A DNA stretch of 64,000 nucleotides from Cyathus striatus (GCA_025738555.1 JAOVFP010000009.1:558001-622000), one strand, 5' to 3'; counted from the first letter of the stretch, positions 47,769 to 58,265 are shown. The notes: generated from the sequence alone by a model not told the origin. Numbers and translations: made by a program.

Positions 47769-48048
47769 TACAATTCAATCCTAGTTGTTGTTGACCACCT
47801 TATCAAGCAAGCTATCTTCATCCCTTGCCATAACACCATCACCTCTGCCCAGCTCACTAAGCTCTTTGTCATGCACATATTCTCTAAGCACAGTGTTCCC
47901 AGCCACATTGCCTCTGATCGTAGTTTGGAGTTCATCTCCCACTTCTTCCGGTCTCTTGGTAAGGTTCTTGACATTGACTTGCACTTTACCTCCAGATATC
48001 ACCCTGAAGGTGACAGACAAACTGAATGCATTAACCAAGTCTTAGAAC

Positions 48049-48334
48049 TGTTAGATATTCTAGGTTGCACAGCTTCTTTGACAGCTGTCACTTGTCACCT
48101 GTCATACTTGACAGTTCTGTGATTGACAGATTGACAGCTGTCAGTTACCTTAGTTACAGGACCTTGGTTGGGACTTTGGTAAATACACTCAGTATATAAA
48201 CACTCTGTAACTTGATAGTTGATAACAAGTTTCCTCTCTATTTTGTGTCTGTGTCTGTGTTTGTGTCTGAGTCTTTCTCTCTTACCATCCTCTTTTATCT
48301 GAAACCACCTCTTCTCTATTTGTTACTTCTGACA
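48049..48334 (+). mobile_element. Solo LTR, family A (copy 4)
   Basis: TGTTAGATATTC...TTACTTCTGACA, flanked by AGAAC on both sides, in the gypsy integrase after ECINQVLE. Confidence 0.85.
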
Positions 48335-48804
48335 AGAACAGTACCTTCGCATCTACTGCAATTACCAGCAGGACAATTCAGCTGATCTTCTTCCCATTAC
48401 TAAGTTCACATATAACAATACACCGAGCTTGACCACTAATACCACTCCTTTCTTTACCAATAAGGGTTATCATCCACAGATTACAGTCTATTCTGAACAT
48501 GATGTTATCTCTGTTCATGCTAGGGACTATGCTGTGGACCTCCAGGAACTCAAGGCCAAAATAGCACTTGTTCAGAAGTACTATCAGGTTGGAGCAGACA
48601 ACCATTGCTTGCCTGCCCCAGAGTTCAAAGTTGGAACTAAAGCCTTTGTTCATGCTAAGTTCTTCAACACCACTTGCCCTTCCAAGAAATTGGTGTTAGA
48701 TATTCTGGGTTGCACAGCTTCTTTGACAGCTGTCACTTATCACCTGTCATACTTGACAGTTCTGTAATTGACAGATATGTGATTGACAGATTGACAGCTG
48801 TCAG

Positions 48805-49791
48805 TGTCAGAAGTAACAAGAATAGAGGGGGTGGATGAAGAGAGAATAGAGGATAATAAAGAGCAAGGAAGGTGATAAGGGAGCAAATAACTCAGACACA
48901 AACACTGACACAGACACAAGATGGGGAGGAAACTTGTTAACTACTACCAAGTTACAGAGTGTATATATATAGAGGCTGTCTACCAAAGTCCCAACCAAGA
49001 TCCATGTAACTAACACTGCGGGAAGTTGCTTCTAAATCCGGTGGAGATATTGAGAAAATATTAAGAAAATAATTAAAATGATTTCACAGTACAATCGTTG
49101 ATAATATGTAGATTGTATTCAAAATAAATTCTATCATATTATCTACATAAGATCAGCGAGAATATTAAGAACCCTTTTGTTCCCCTTTCAGTGTCTTCAG
49201 CAGAGAAGTGATGAAATGGTGAAAGAACTGATTGCATCAGTGTTCAGTTTCCGAAAATAGCTTTCACACACAATTTACACATAAAACTAATTCTGAGAGT
49301 TGTAATGATGTGGTTTCAGCCTGCTGGAGATTGGCATATTCAGTATAATTATTTAAATCATTCTGAATGATGCTGAGTGACCCAATTCCCCTTATTACAG
49401 GGAAAATTAACTTGTTGTACATGCTCACAAGTCAGAGTGATGGCATCTTTGGAAACTGAACATTTGTACAAACATGCTGGCCTTTGAAGACACCATGAAA
49501 GGGGTACAAAAAGATTCTTAATATTCTCACTGATCTTATGTAGACAATACAATAGAACAAATTTTGAATACAACCTACATACTTTCAGTGATTATATTGT
49601 GAAACTATTTTAATTATTTTCTTAATATTTTCTCAATATCTCTGCCAGATTTAGAAGCAACTTCCTGCAGTGTAAGGTAACTGACAGCTGTCAATCTGTC
49701 AATCACATATCTGTCAATCACAGAACTGTCAAGTATGACAGGTGACAAGTGACAGCTGTCAAAGAAGCTGTGCAACTCTGAATATCTAACA
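48805..49791 (-). mobile_element. Solo LTR, family A (copy 6), nested in copy 5 and itself interrupted
   Basis: TGTCAGAAGTAAC...ATATCTAACA with GTCAG on both sides (48800-48804, 49792-49796). Contains the long-inverted-repeat element at 49014-49672. Confidence 0.85.
49014..49672. mobile_element. CACTA-like MITE with long inverted repeats
   Basis: Ends CACTGCGGGAAGTTGC and complementary GCAACTTCCTGCAGTG, with TAA on both sides. The two halves mirror each other over well over 100 bp each (for example TAAGATCAGCGAGAATATTAAGA against TCTTAATATTCTCACTGATCTTA). CACTG ends and 3-bp duplication fit the CACTA/EnSpm class. No transposase. Confidence 0.7.
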
Positions 49792-50123
49792 GTCAGTTAC
49801 CTTAGTTACATGGACCTTGGTTGGGACTTTGGTAGACAGCCTCAGTATATATATACACTCTGTAACTTGGTAGTAGATAACAAGTTTCCTCCCCATCTTG
49901 TGTCTGTGTCAGTGTTTGTGTCTGAGTAATTTGCTCTCTCATCACCCTCCTTGCTTCTTTATTGCTCTCTATCCTCTCAACCACCCTCCTTTATTCTTGT
50001 TACTTCTGACAATTGGCTGAAAAGTATTATGGTCCCTTCAAGATCATTGCCAAAACTGGTACCCACTCCCACACCCTGTATTCCATGTTTCTATGCTCAA
50101 GCCTGCAGTTGAAAACACCATCC

Positions 50124-50425
50124 TGTTAGAAGTGATCTGACACTTCTCTGATGACTAATGAACCTTACGTAGACTTAGGTAAACTTAGGTACTGGACCTG
50201 GGTTGGGACCTTGGTTGAACCCTTGGACTTTGGTAGATAAGCTAGTAATATATAATTCTGAAGTCCTACAGTGGCAATCCCCACTTGCTCACTGTACATT
50301 GGACTTCAGGTAAGCTGTACACACACATACTACTTCAATCTAACACTTGCTCACTGTACATTGGACTTCAGACTCTATTGTCTCTCTCAGTCCTGCAGGT
50401 CACTGCCCTGGTTGTATGTCTCACA
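50124..50425 (+). mobile_element. LTR family B (copy 3), opposite orientation, inversion edge
   Basis: TGTTAGAAGTG...GTCTCACA. Left flank CATCC, right flank GTTCC: no duplication. The complement of CATCC (GGATG) is found at the left of the next family B LTR (50574-50578), which marks an inversion between the two. Confidence 0.75.
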
Positions 50426-50578
50426 GTTCCTTCATAACCAGTCCATCGGACTAAGTAATGAAGAGGGCATTTCTTGAACTGGTGATCCAGCTTTGAGTTA
50501 CAGATCTCACTGATCTCGAACTTGATATCTCCATTGATTTCTACAGGAGGAGGCAGAGGTATCTCTTGAACAGGGATG
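50426..50578 (-). pseudogene. Gypsy chromodomain fragment in inverted orientation
   Basis: On the minus strand it reads IPVQEIPLPPPVEINGDIKFEISEIC...CPLHYLVRWTGYEGT, the linker and chromodomain normally found at the C-terminus of chromovirus integrases. It should follow the plus-strand VENTI at 50108-50122. Chromodomains guide integration to heterochromatin. Confidence 0.8.
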
Positions 50579-53325
50579 TGTGAGATGTACAACCAGGGCA
50601 GTGACCTGCAGGACTGAGAGAGACAATAGAGTCTGAAGTCCAATGTACAGTGAGCAAGTATTAGATTGAAGTAGTATGTGTACAGCTTACCTGAAGTCCA
50701 ATGTACAGTGAGCAACTGAGGATTGCCACTGTAGGACCTCAGGATTATATACTACTAGCTTATCTACCAAAGTCCGAGGGTCTAAGGGTCCAAGGGTCCA
50801 AGGGTCCAACCAAGGTCTAAGGGTCCAACCAAGGTCCCAACCTAGGTCCAGCACCTGAGTTTACCTAAGTCTACCTAAGGTTCATTAGTCAGCAGAGAAG
50901 TGTCAGATCACTTCTAACACCCCCCCATGATCTGAACAGTCTCTAAGTATGTAGTTAAGTAAAGGAAGTAAAAGTGAAAGAATGTGAAAGAAAGTGAATG
51001 AATGAATCTAAGGTAAAAGTCCCATGTTCTCTCTACAGAATTCAACCTTTGGAATGGTAAGTGGCTTGGTGAGAATGTCGGCTATTTGCTTTTCAGTTGG
51101 AACATGATGCAAGCTGATAGAGCCTTTTTCAACAGTTTTTCTAAGCCAGAAATAACAAAGATCAAGTTGCTTCATGTGGCCATGGTGTTCTGGATTCTTG
51201 GTGACAGAGATGGCAGACTGGCTGTCAATGTGAAGAGAACTAGAAGTGGGAATGGGATAGCCAAATTCCTTCATGATATTCTGCATCCAAAGTATCTCTT
51301 TGCCAGCTTCAACAGCAGCAATGTACTCTGCTTCAGTAGTGGATAAAGTTACTATAGTCTGTAACTTGCTAGACCAGCCAATGGCACCTCCACCAATCAG
51401 AGTTACATAACCACCAGTAGAATGACCTGTGTCTTTGCAATCACCATGGGAAGCATCACCATATGTGAGGAAGAGTTCATCTCCTTTGGCAGCACTGTAG
51501 GTCAACTTGAAGTCAAGAGTTCCCTTCAAGTATCCGAAGAGATGTTTGACAGCTAACCAGTGTTGCATGCCAGGGTTGGAGTTGAATCAACCTAAGTACC
51601 CAACAGAAAAAGCAATGTCTGGTCTTGTAGTGATAGCAAGATATTGTAGAGATCCTACAGCACTTAGATAAGGGATGGAGGCCATCTCAGAACGTTCCTC
51701 AGCTGTTTGAGGACCCATAAACTTAGTCAGAATGAGACCATGATTCATAGGAGTTCCACAAGGTTTGCAATCACTCATGCCATATCTCTCAAGCATATCC
51801 AGCACATACTGGCACTGTGAGAGAGTAATAGAGCAATTGGGACGATCCCTGTCTATCTTAACACCCAGAAGGAAAGAAGTAGGGCCCAAATCTCGAAGTT
51901 TGAAGTGGGCAGAAAGCTGCTTGACTGTATCATCAGCAGCAGAAGGAGAAGTTGATGCAATGGTAATGTCATCAATGTAAACAGGCATGATGATCTTAGT
52001 ATCAGCCTTTGAGTAAATATAGACAGAGTGGTCTGAATGAGTTCTGGTGAAGCCCATAGTAGTTAGAACATCCTGAAGCTTCTTTCTCCATTGTCTAGCA
52101 GCTTGCTTAAGTCCATAAAGTGATTTCTTAAGTCTACATACATGATTGGGACCACCTTGATGGAATCCTTCTGGTTGGAGCATGTATATCTCCTCCTCCA
52201 AGTCACCATATGTAAAGGCAGATGAAATGTCAACAGATTGCATAGTCATGTCTTTGATAGCAGACAGAGCAGCTACAAGCCTGAGAGAGGCAGGATGAAA
52301 TGTTGGTTCAAATATCTCTGTGTAATCATATCCAGGACGTTGTGAGTACCCCTTTGCAACAACTCTAGACTTGTATCGCTCAACAGCCCCAGTAGGAGTT
52401 GGCTTGATCTTGAATACCCATTTAGAGCCTATAGCCTTCTTTCCTGGAGGCAACTCTACAATATCCCAAGTTCCATTTCGCATTAATGACATGATTTCAT
52501 CATTGCAAGCTTCCTTCCATTGTTGTGCATCAGGGGCTTTCATGGCAAGCTTGTAGTTCTTGGGATCAACTCCTGTTGATGCAGCTCCAGCAAATTGAAC
52601 CTCCAGATACCCCCCCAGATCATCTTCACTGCTATTATCCTCAAATGGATTAGGCTCTTGAATATCCTCATTTGGGTCATCAGGTAGAGGAGCAGGTGAA
52701 GAAGGCACTCTTCCTTTTCCCATTACTTTCCACCACTCACTAGGAGGTCTAACTTCCCTTCTGGGACGTCTCTGAGCTAGTGGAGGAGTAGCAGGTAGAG
52801 CAGGAGGAGCAGGTGGTGGTGGTGAAGGGGTGGGAGTTGAGGTTGGTGTGGCAGTAGGAGATGATATTGGAGTTGTAGGTGGACTAGTTGAAGAGCTAGA
52901 ACGATTTGGAGGTGATATGGAAACATCAGGAAAGGGAATGGATGAGTCTGTAGATTCATAGACAGCATGCTCTGGAGAAGAGATAATGTGAGGTGGAATT
53001 GGAGATGTTGGCTTGGATAGACCAGGAAAGAGCCTTTCATCAAATTCAGCTCTCTCTGAGATAACAGTCTTCTTGGTGGTTGGATTGTAGAATTTCCAAG
53101 CCTTGTACCCAGCTGGGTAACCAATGAAAACACATTTCTGCATATGTGGCTGAAGGGACTTTCTCTGCTCTTTGTGCACAAAGACATAAGCAGTACAGCC
53201 CCAAACTCGCAGATTGCTAAGGTTAGATTTCTGGCCATGCCATGCCTCATAGGGTGTCTTGTCAGGCAGAGAAGAAGTAGGAAGACGATTCCACACATAA
53301 ACCATAGAAGATATGTTAAAACTAT

Positions 53326-53399
53326 TGGACTGGACAGGGATTGAACCTGTGACCACCCGTACTCATGACTAGGCGCTCTTCCAACTGAGCTACCAGCCC
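53326..53399 (-). ncRNA. tRNA-like sequence, TRIM LTR 1
   Basis: Same 74-nt sequence as in the solo LTR, with intact A and B box words and acceptor pairing but an unpaired anticodon arm. Confidence 0.65.
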
Positions 53400-53630
53400 T
53401 TGCCTATACACAAGCAAGAACAGGTACTTAACCAGTTGAGTGGGCTACCAGGCTCGTCACCATGGCAGGGGCGCTCCAATATAATACACCCCCATAACCC
53501 AGCCAAGGCTGTCAACCTTGCCAATCCAACACACCCCCACAAGGAGACAGGCTCGTCACCGTATCACCAAGGAAGGAAGTCTACACAGATACAAACACCG
53601 TGCTCGGGGCCCATAACCTGTTAAAACTAT

Positions 53631-53704
53631 TGGACTGGACAGGGATTGAACCTGTGACCACCCGTACTCATGACTAGGCGCTCTTCCAACTGAGCTACCA
53701 GCCC
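53631..53704 (-). ncRNA. tRNA-like sequence, TRIM LTR 2
   Basis: Same 74-nt sequence as in LTR 1. Confidence 0.65.
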
Positions 53705-53934
53705 TTGCCTATACACAAGCAAGAACAGGTACTTAACCAGTTGAGTGGGCTACCAGGCTCGTCACCATGGCAGGGCGCTCCAATATAATACACCCCCATA
53801 ACCCAGCCAAGGCTGTCAACCTTGCCAATCCAACACACCCCCACAAGGAGACAGGCTCGTCACCGTATCACCAAGGAAGGAAGTCTACACAGATACAAAC
53901 ACCGTGCTCGGGGCCCATAACCTGTTAAAACTAT

Positions 53935-54008
53935 TGGACTGGACAGGGATTGAACCTGTGACCACCCGTACTCATGACTAGGCGCTCTTCCAACTGAGCT
54001 ACCAGCCC
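53935..54008 (-). ncRNA. tRNA-like sequence, TRIM LTR 3
   Basis: Same 74-nt sequence as in LTR 1. Confidence 0.65.
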
Positions 54009-55739
54009 TTGCCTATACACAAGCAAGAACAGGTACTTAACCAGTTGAGTGGGCTACCAGGCTCGTCACCATGGCAGGGGCGCTCCAATATAATACACCC
54101 CCATAACCCAGCCAAGGCTGTCAACCTTGCCAATCCAACAAGATAGGCATTTACCTCAAAATGATGGAGGGAGATGAGACTCATTGAGCATAGCTGTAAC
54201 ATCATCAGCCATAGTGCGATTTGCATGCTCTGCAACTCCATTTTGCTGAGGCCTGGCAGGAGCAGTATGTCTCCTAACAATTCCACATCTATCTGTGAAC
54301 TTGATGAATGCATTAGACATGTATTCACCTCCCTTGTCATCCTGTAAAGCTTTAATCTTTCTCCCAAGTTGATTCTCAACTAATGACTTGTAACTCCTGA
54401 AAGCATCAAATGCACCACTCTTCTTTTTCAAGAAGGCAACACAACAATATCTGGTGTAATCATCAATGAATGTGATCCAGTATCTATAGCCAGATGGAGT
54501 CTGAGTAGGCAAAGGGCCATGGAGGTCAGAATGAATGAGCTCTAAGGGGGCAGAGGTGCAAGATTCAGATGATGGGAATGGATTAGAATGCATCTTGCCA
54601 GCTAAGCAAGGTTCACAGATAGGGTCAGGCTTCTCCTTGGACTTGATGACAATCCCTGTAGCCATATCTTCAGATATAAGTTTCTGAATGTCTGCATAAT
54701 TATGGTGTGCAAGATGACGATGCCATAGCTGTAAATCCATGGGGCAAGTTGAAGAAATGTTGGCTACTTCAGAAACAGCAGAAAGGGCTTCTGTCTCTCT
54801 ATCCAAGTATGCATTGTTGTTGGGAGTGATGGAAGCAGAGAATATAAGACTTCCATTCTTGCTGAAATCAACATACTGTGATCCAGCAGTCATTATGATG
54901 CCCTTGCAACGAGTTAAGTAGAGACAGGAGAGTAAGTTGTTTCTGAGCTGGGGTACATGCAAGACTCTGGTGAATTCTATGGATCTAGATACCTTTCCTC
55001 TAATCACTGGGTGAAAGACCACAGTGCCCACTCCTTGGGAATAAATAATTTTCCCATCAGCTAACTTGATTGGAACCTTCTTGGGTGCATAATTGCGAAC
55101 CCAATGACGATGGGGTGTCATATGACAAGATGCCCCTGTATCTGTGTTCCAATCAAAGTCTGCATCAAGTTGGAGTGGGTAGGAAGGATCTGAGGGATCC
55201 AGAGAACGAGTACTTGCATTTCTAGCAAATTCAGTAGTATCTCCATTGAAATCTGAATCAAATGTGACATCAGCAGAGGCAGTAGTAACTTGTGAAGTGG
55301 AGGATTGTGCTATGGAAGCAGTGGAAGATGGAGAAGGCTGTGGAGAACCAGTGGAAGATGGCAGACTAGATGAAGATATGCCAGGAGAGGTGCTTTTGAA
55401 TGAAGTGGAACCTGGAATGGGAGACCTAGTGGTAGCCTGCTTATGAGCCTGTGATCTTGCTCTTTTGAATCTGTAGCAGTTGGATAGAGAGTGACCAACT
55501 CTACTACAGAATTCACAAGTGGTAGGCATGATGAAGCAGTGGATCTAGGATAACTAGAAACACTAGGAATGTGGTTGGGAAATGCACTGTTGGTAAAATC
55601 CCAGACAGCACACTGAAGGAATGTGGATGGGTGGGAAGAAGGAAGGTGATAAAATTGTAATGGAACTACCAGAACAACTGGGTAAAAAGAATGTGGAGTG
55701 AAGGTTGATCTGACAAGCAAGCAATAGCAAGCAGTTAAA

Positions 55740-55756
55740 GCTCAGGGCCCATAACC
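55740..55756 (-). other. Copia primer-binding site (half-tRNA initiator Met type)
   Basis: GGTTATGGGCCCTGAGC directly follows the 5' LTR on the minus strand. Its complement contains GGGCCCATAACC, the anticodon stem-loop of initiator tRNA-Met, as used by copia elements that prime from a tRNA cleaved in the anticodon loop. The same site with one C instead of T lies at 53602-53618 and 53906-53922 in the TRIM. Confidence 0.75.
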
Positions 55757-56078
55757 TGTGAGATGTACAACCAGGACAGTGACCTGCAGGACTGAGAGAG
55801 ACAATAGAGTCTGAAGTCCAATGTACAGTGAGTAAGTATTAGATTGAAGTAGTATGTGTACAGCTTACCTGAAGTCCAATGTACAGTGAGCAACTGGGGA
55901 TTGCCACTGTAGGACCTCAGGATTATATACTACTAGCTTATCTACCAAAGTCCAAGGGTCTAAGGGTCCAAGGGTCCAAGGGTCCAACCAAGGTCCCAAC
56001 CCAGGTCCAGTACCTAAGTTTACCTAAGTCTACCTAAGGTTCATTAGTCAGCAGAGAAGTGTCAGATCACTTCTAACA

Positions 56079-56610
56079 CTAAGGTATGTCTAACTACATA
56101 AGTTATATACTTCATTACATGGCAGTGGTCTCATGTGTGATGGGATAGGTAGGGTAAATCATACATCATAATGTTCTAGTGTAATTCTAATAGTCAAAGA
56201 GGTAAGGTTGACCCTCCATATGAGAATCTATGAGGGCACGCTCAGTTTCAGAGACACATCAAATGCTGCATCATGCTATTAATAGGCATGCATCAAGACA
56301 TGCACTATTACATGTGCTATTCTTAGCCAAGTACACAGATATAACAGATACTGGTGTTTCTGGTACTGGCACATCTGATGGCACCACCCAATGTGCCGCA
56401 GGTAGTATTTGGCACGTGTTTCAAAGTCCTGGGGCCATACAGTTTCCCACATGGTAGCAGTTTTACACAAGAGAGACATATGGGTGCTCCAGGTTACACA
56501 ATAGCTATGAGTGTTAGTATCTGGTGGGACCAGTGGTACTAAGAGTTCTATATTCTGAAGTATTTCCCTGAAGTCATGTGAGTGTCTAACTTAGTACTGA
56601 GTGTGTTATT
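56079..56610. other. CpG-poor spacer, nothing recognised
   Basis: Short open frames (75 codons at 56230) without a known match. No LTR or inverted ends seen. Confidence 0.4.
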
Positions 56611-56920
56611 TGTCAGAAGTAACAAGAATAAAGGAGGGTGGTTGAGAGAATAGAGTGTGATAAAGAAGCAAAGAGGGTGATAGTAGAGCAAAGACTCAAA
56701 CACAAACACAGACACAGACACAGGATGGGGAGGAAACTTGTTAACTACTACCAAGTTACAGAGTGTTTATATATACTGAGAGTGTCTACCAAAGTCCCAA
56801 CCAAGGTCCATGTAACTAAGGTAACTGATAGCTGTCAATCTGTCAATCACAGAACTGTCAAGTATGACAGGTGACATGTGACAGCTGTCAAAGAAGCTGT
56901 GCAACCCAGAATATCTAACA
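56611..56920 (-). mobile_element. Solo LTR, family A (copy 7)
   Basis: TGTCAGAAGTAAC...ATATCTAACA, flanked by TTATT on both sides. Confidence 0.85.
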
Positions 56921-57173
56921 TTATTCTGAGTATGGAGAAGTACTAATACATTCCAGAGTATTATCTTTAGGTTCTTTTCTTTATTGTATAGTTATCTAGT
57001 ACATTGTAATGGATGTAGGAATCATTGAGCTGCCCAAATATATTGTTGTTATGTTGAATCCCTTAATTCATATTGGAGGTGATACTTTGACTGGCAGCAT
57101 GCAAGGTAATAGATACCTTAGGTGTTTGGCAGGAAGTGACTTTATTCGTACCTAGCACCTGGGGGTCAAGGGA

Positions 57174-57483
57174 TGTTAGATATTCAGGGTTGCACAGCTT
57201 CTTTGACAGCTGTCACTTGTCACCTGTCATACTTGACAGTTCTGTGATTGACAGATTGACAGCTGTCAGTTACCTTAGTTACATGGACCTTGGTTGGGAC
57301 TTTGGTAGATACCCTCAGTATATAAACACTCTGTATCTTGGTAGTAGTTAATAAGTTTCCTCCTCATCTTGTGTCTGTGTTAGTGTTTGTGTCTGAGTTA
57401 TTCACTCCCTTATCACCTTCCTTGCTCTCTGTTATTCTCTATTCTCTCTCCATCCACCCCCTCTATTCTTGTTACTTCTGACA
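57174..57483 (+). mobile_element. LTR, family A (copy 8), no duplication
   Basis: TGTTAGATATTC...TTACTTCTGACA. Flanks AGGGA and TCCAT differ, so it may be one end of a rearranged longer element or an inter-element recombinant. Confidence 0.75.
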
Positions 57484-57933
57484 TCCATATGTTTGTTTCT
57501 TGAGAAGCAGTGCCTCATGAGAATTATTTGGTAGTGTATTTGGAAAGATCTGGATGATGTGAATTTCAGATATTAGACCATATAGCTATATGTGTGTGTT
57601 TATGACTAATCAAGTCTTCCCCACGACAGCGGGACTTAACCTCAGCCCTTGGACTCCTCCCTTGATAGTGTACTTGAGTAGAATACTTTAGCTGGTGGCT
57701 CAGGACTTGCCCCAACTCTTGGACTCTTGGACTTGATTCACTAACTGTATTACTAGTACCAGATGTCTATTATATTTTGAAAAATAACCCTTATATTTTA
57801 CTAGGCATATCAACATGATATATGAGTAAAGTGTAACAGATGTGAGAATGTAACAGGTGTAATATCAACATATAAGAGATGTATGACATATGATAAGTAT
57901 AATGGTTGCAACAGATGTGGTGTGACTTGAATT

Positions 57934-58265
57934 TGTGAGAAGTAACAAGAAATAAGGAGGGTGATAGAGAGAGGATAGAGGATAATGAAGGGAAAGGAGG
58001 GTGATAGTGGAGCAAGAACTCAGACACAGACACAGACACAGACACAAAATGGGGAGGAAACTTGTTTACTACTACCAAGTTACAGAGTGTTTATATAGTG
58101 AGTGTGTCTACCAAAGTCCCAACCAAGGTCCATGTAACTAAGGTAACAGACAGCTGTCAATCTGTCAATCACATATCTGTCAATCAAGGATCTGTCAATC
58201 ACAGAACTGTCAAGTATGACAAGTGACAGCTGTCAAAGAAGCTGTGCAACCCAGAATATCTAACA
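57934..58265 (-). mobile_element. Solo LTR, family A (copy 9)
   Basis: TGTGAGAAGTAAC...ATATCTAACA, flanked by GAATT on both sides. Has one of the longer runs of TTGACAG/TGTCAATC units. Confidence 0.85.

Larger units (their letters stand above)
48694..50011 (+). mobile_element. Solo LTR, family A (copy 5), itself interrupted
   Basis: Outer ends TGTTAGATATTC (48694) and TACTTCTGACA (50011) with ATTGG flanks. The LTR is split by a reverse-oriented family A LTR at 48805-49791. Confidence 0.85.
38604..50123 (+). pseudogene. Ty3/gypsy (chromovirus) gag-pol polyprotein, fragmented
   Basis: Order of domains is normal: acidic gag spacer, capsid (VNQPDNFDGSNTLKLEPF, resumed at 41499 with DNSSKVNYALTFLCGSA), zinc knuckle CLFCGNTGHQTKDC (about 42220-42261), protease LINSGSTHL (D to N in the active site), NWLSQNNPLIDW, reverse transcriptase ([18 protein letters not shown]), RNase H (VETDTSNYTLGAIL), integrase zinc finger and core (MDFIE, SDRSLEF, HPEGDRQTE) and the post-core GPFKIIAKTGTHSHTL. 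Pieces are 38604-39572, 41499-42379, 42630-42807, 43132-43387, 44702-46236, 46455-46609, 46893-47427, 47769-48048, 48335-48693 and 50012-50123. Many Arg codons have become TGA, TGG or TGT/TGC. Not functional. Confidence 0.9.
53314..54140 (-). mobile_element. Tandem TRIM: LTR-internal-LTR-internal-LTR with tRNA-like LTRs
   Basis: Three LTRs (53314-53531, 53619-53835, 53923-54140; 218, 217 and 218 bp) separated by two identical-length 87-bp internal regions (53532-53618, 53836-53922). The whole array is flanked by AGATA (53309-53313, 54141-54145). On the minus strand each internal region starts with GGTTATGGGCCCCGAGC (primer-binding site) and ends in the G-rich CTTGTGGGGGTG (polypurine-like) before the next LTR. 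It encodes no protein. It splits the copia integrase. A solo LTR of the same family lies at 46237-46454. Confidence 0.9.
51008..55529 (-). pseudogene. Copia Pol polyprotein, interrupted by the TRIM array and nonsense codons
   Basis: Begins MPTTCEFCSRVGHSLSNC (zinc knuckle C-x2-C-x4-H-x4-C), Ser/Thr-rich linker, protease DWNTDTGASCHM, GAG-pre-integrase LWHRHLAHHNYADI, integrase core with SDLHG, LQDDKGGEY and NGVAEHANRTM. It is then broken by a TGA at 54156-54158 (Trp expected) and the TRIM array at 53314-54140. It resumes SSMVYVWNRLPTSSLPDKTPYEAWHG, PSEWWKVM, reverse transcriptase (GSKWVFKIKP, VDISSAF, VYIDDI) and, past an in-frame TGA at 51587-51589 (Arg expected in the conserved xxRFNSNPG), RNase H (STTEAEYIA, IADILTKPL). 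The capsid part of Gag is absent upstream of the zinc knuckle. Confidence 0.92.
50579..56078 (-). mobile_element. Ty1/copia retrotransposon with two family B LTRs
   Basis: 3' LTR 50579-50919 and 5' LTR 55757-56078 in direct repeat. Next to the 5' LTR lies a primer-binding site (55740-55756, minus strand GGTTATGGGCCCTGAGC), and next to the 3' LTR a G7 polypurine tract (complement of 50920-50926). The outer flanks (GGATG and CTAAG) do not match, so one side has been rearranged. LTR lengths 341 and 322 bp differ mainly by internal tandem units (GGGTCCAA). Confidence 0.85.

Noticed and set aside
53326..53399. The tRNA-like sequences as ordinary host tRNA genes
   Set aside because: The anticodon arm does not pair and position 33 is not U. 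All four copies sit at the same offset inside 218-bp LTRs with duplications.
53314..54140. CRISPR-like or plain tandem repeat array
   Set aside because: Repeat units are 305 bp, end in TG...CA, and the outer flanks are a 5-bp target duplication, so it is a retroelement array.
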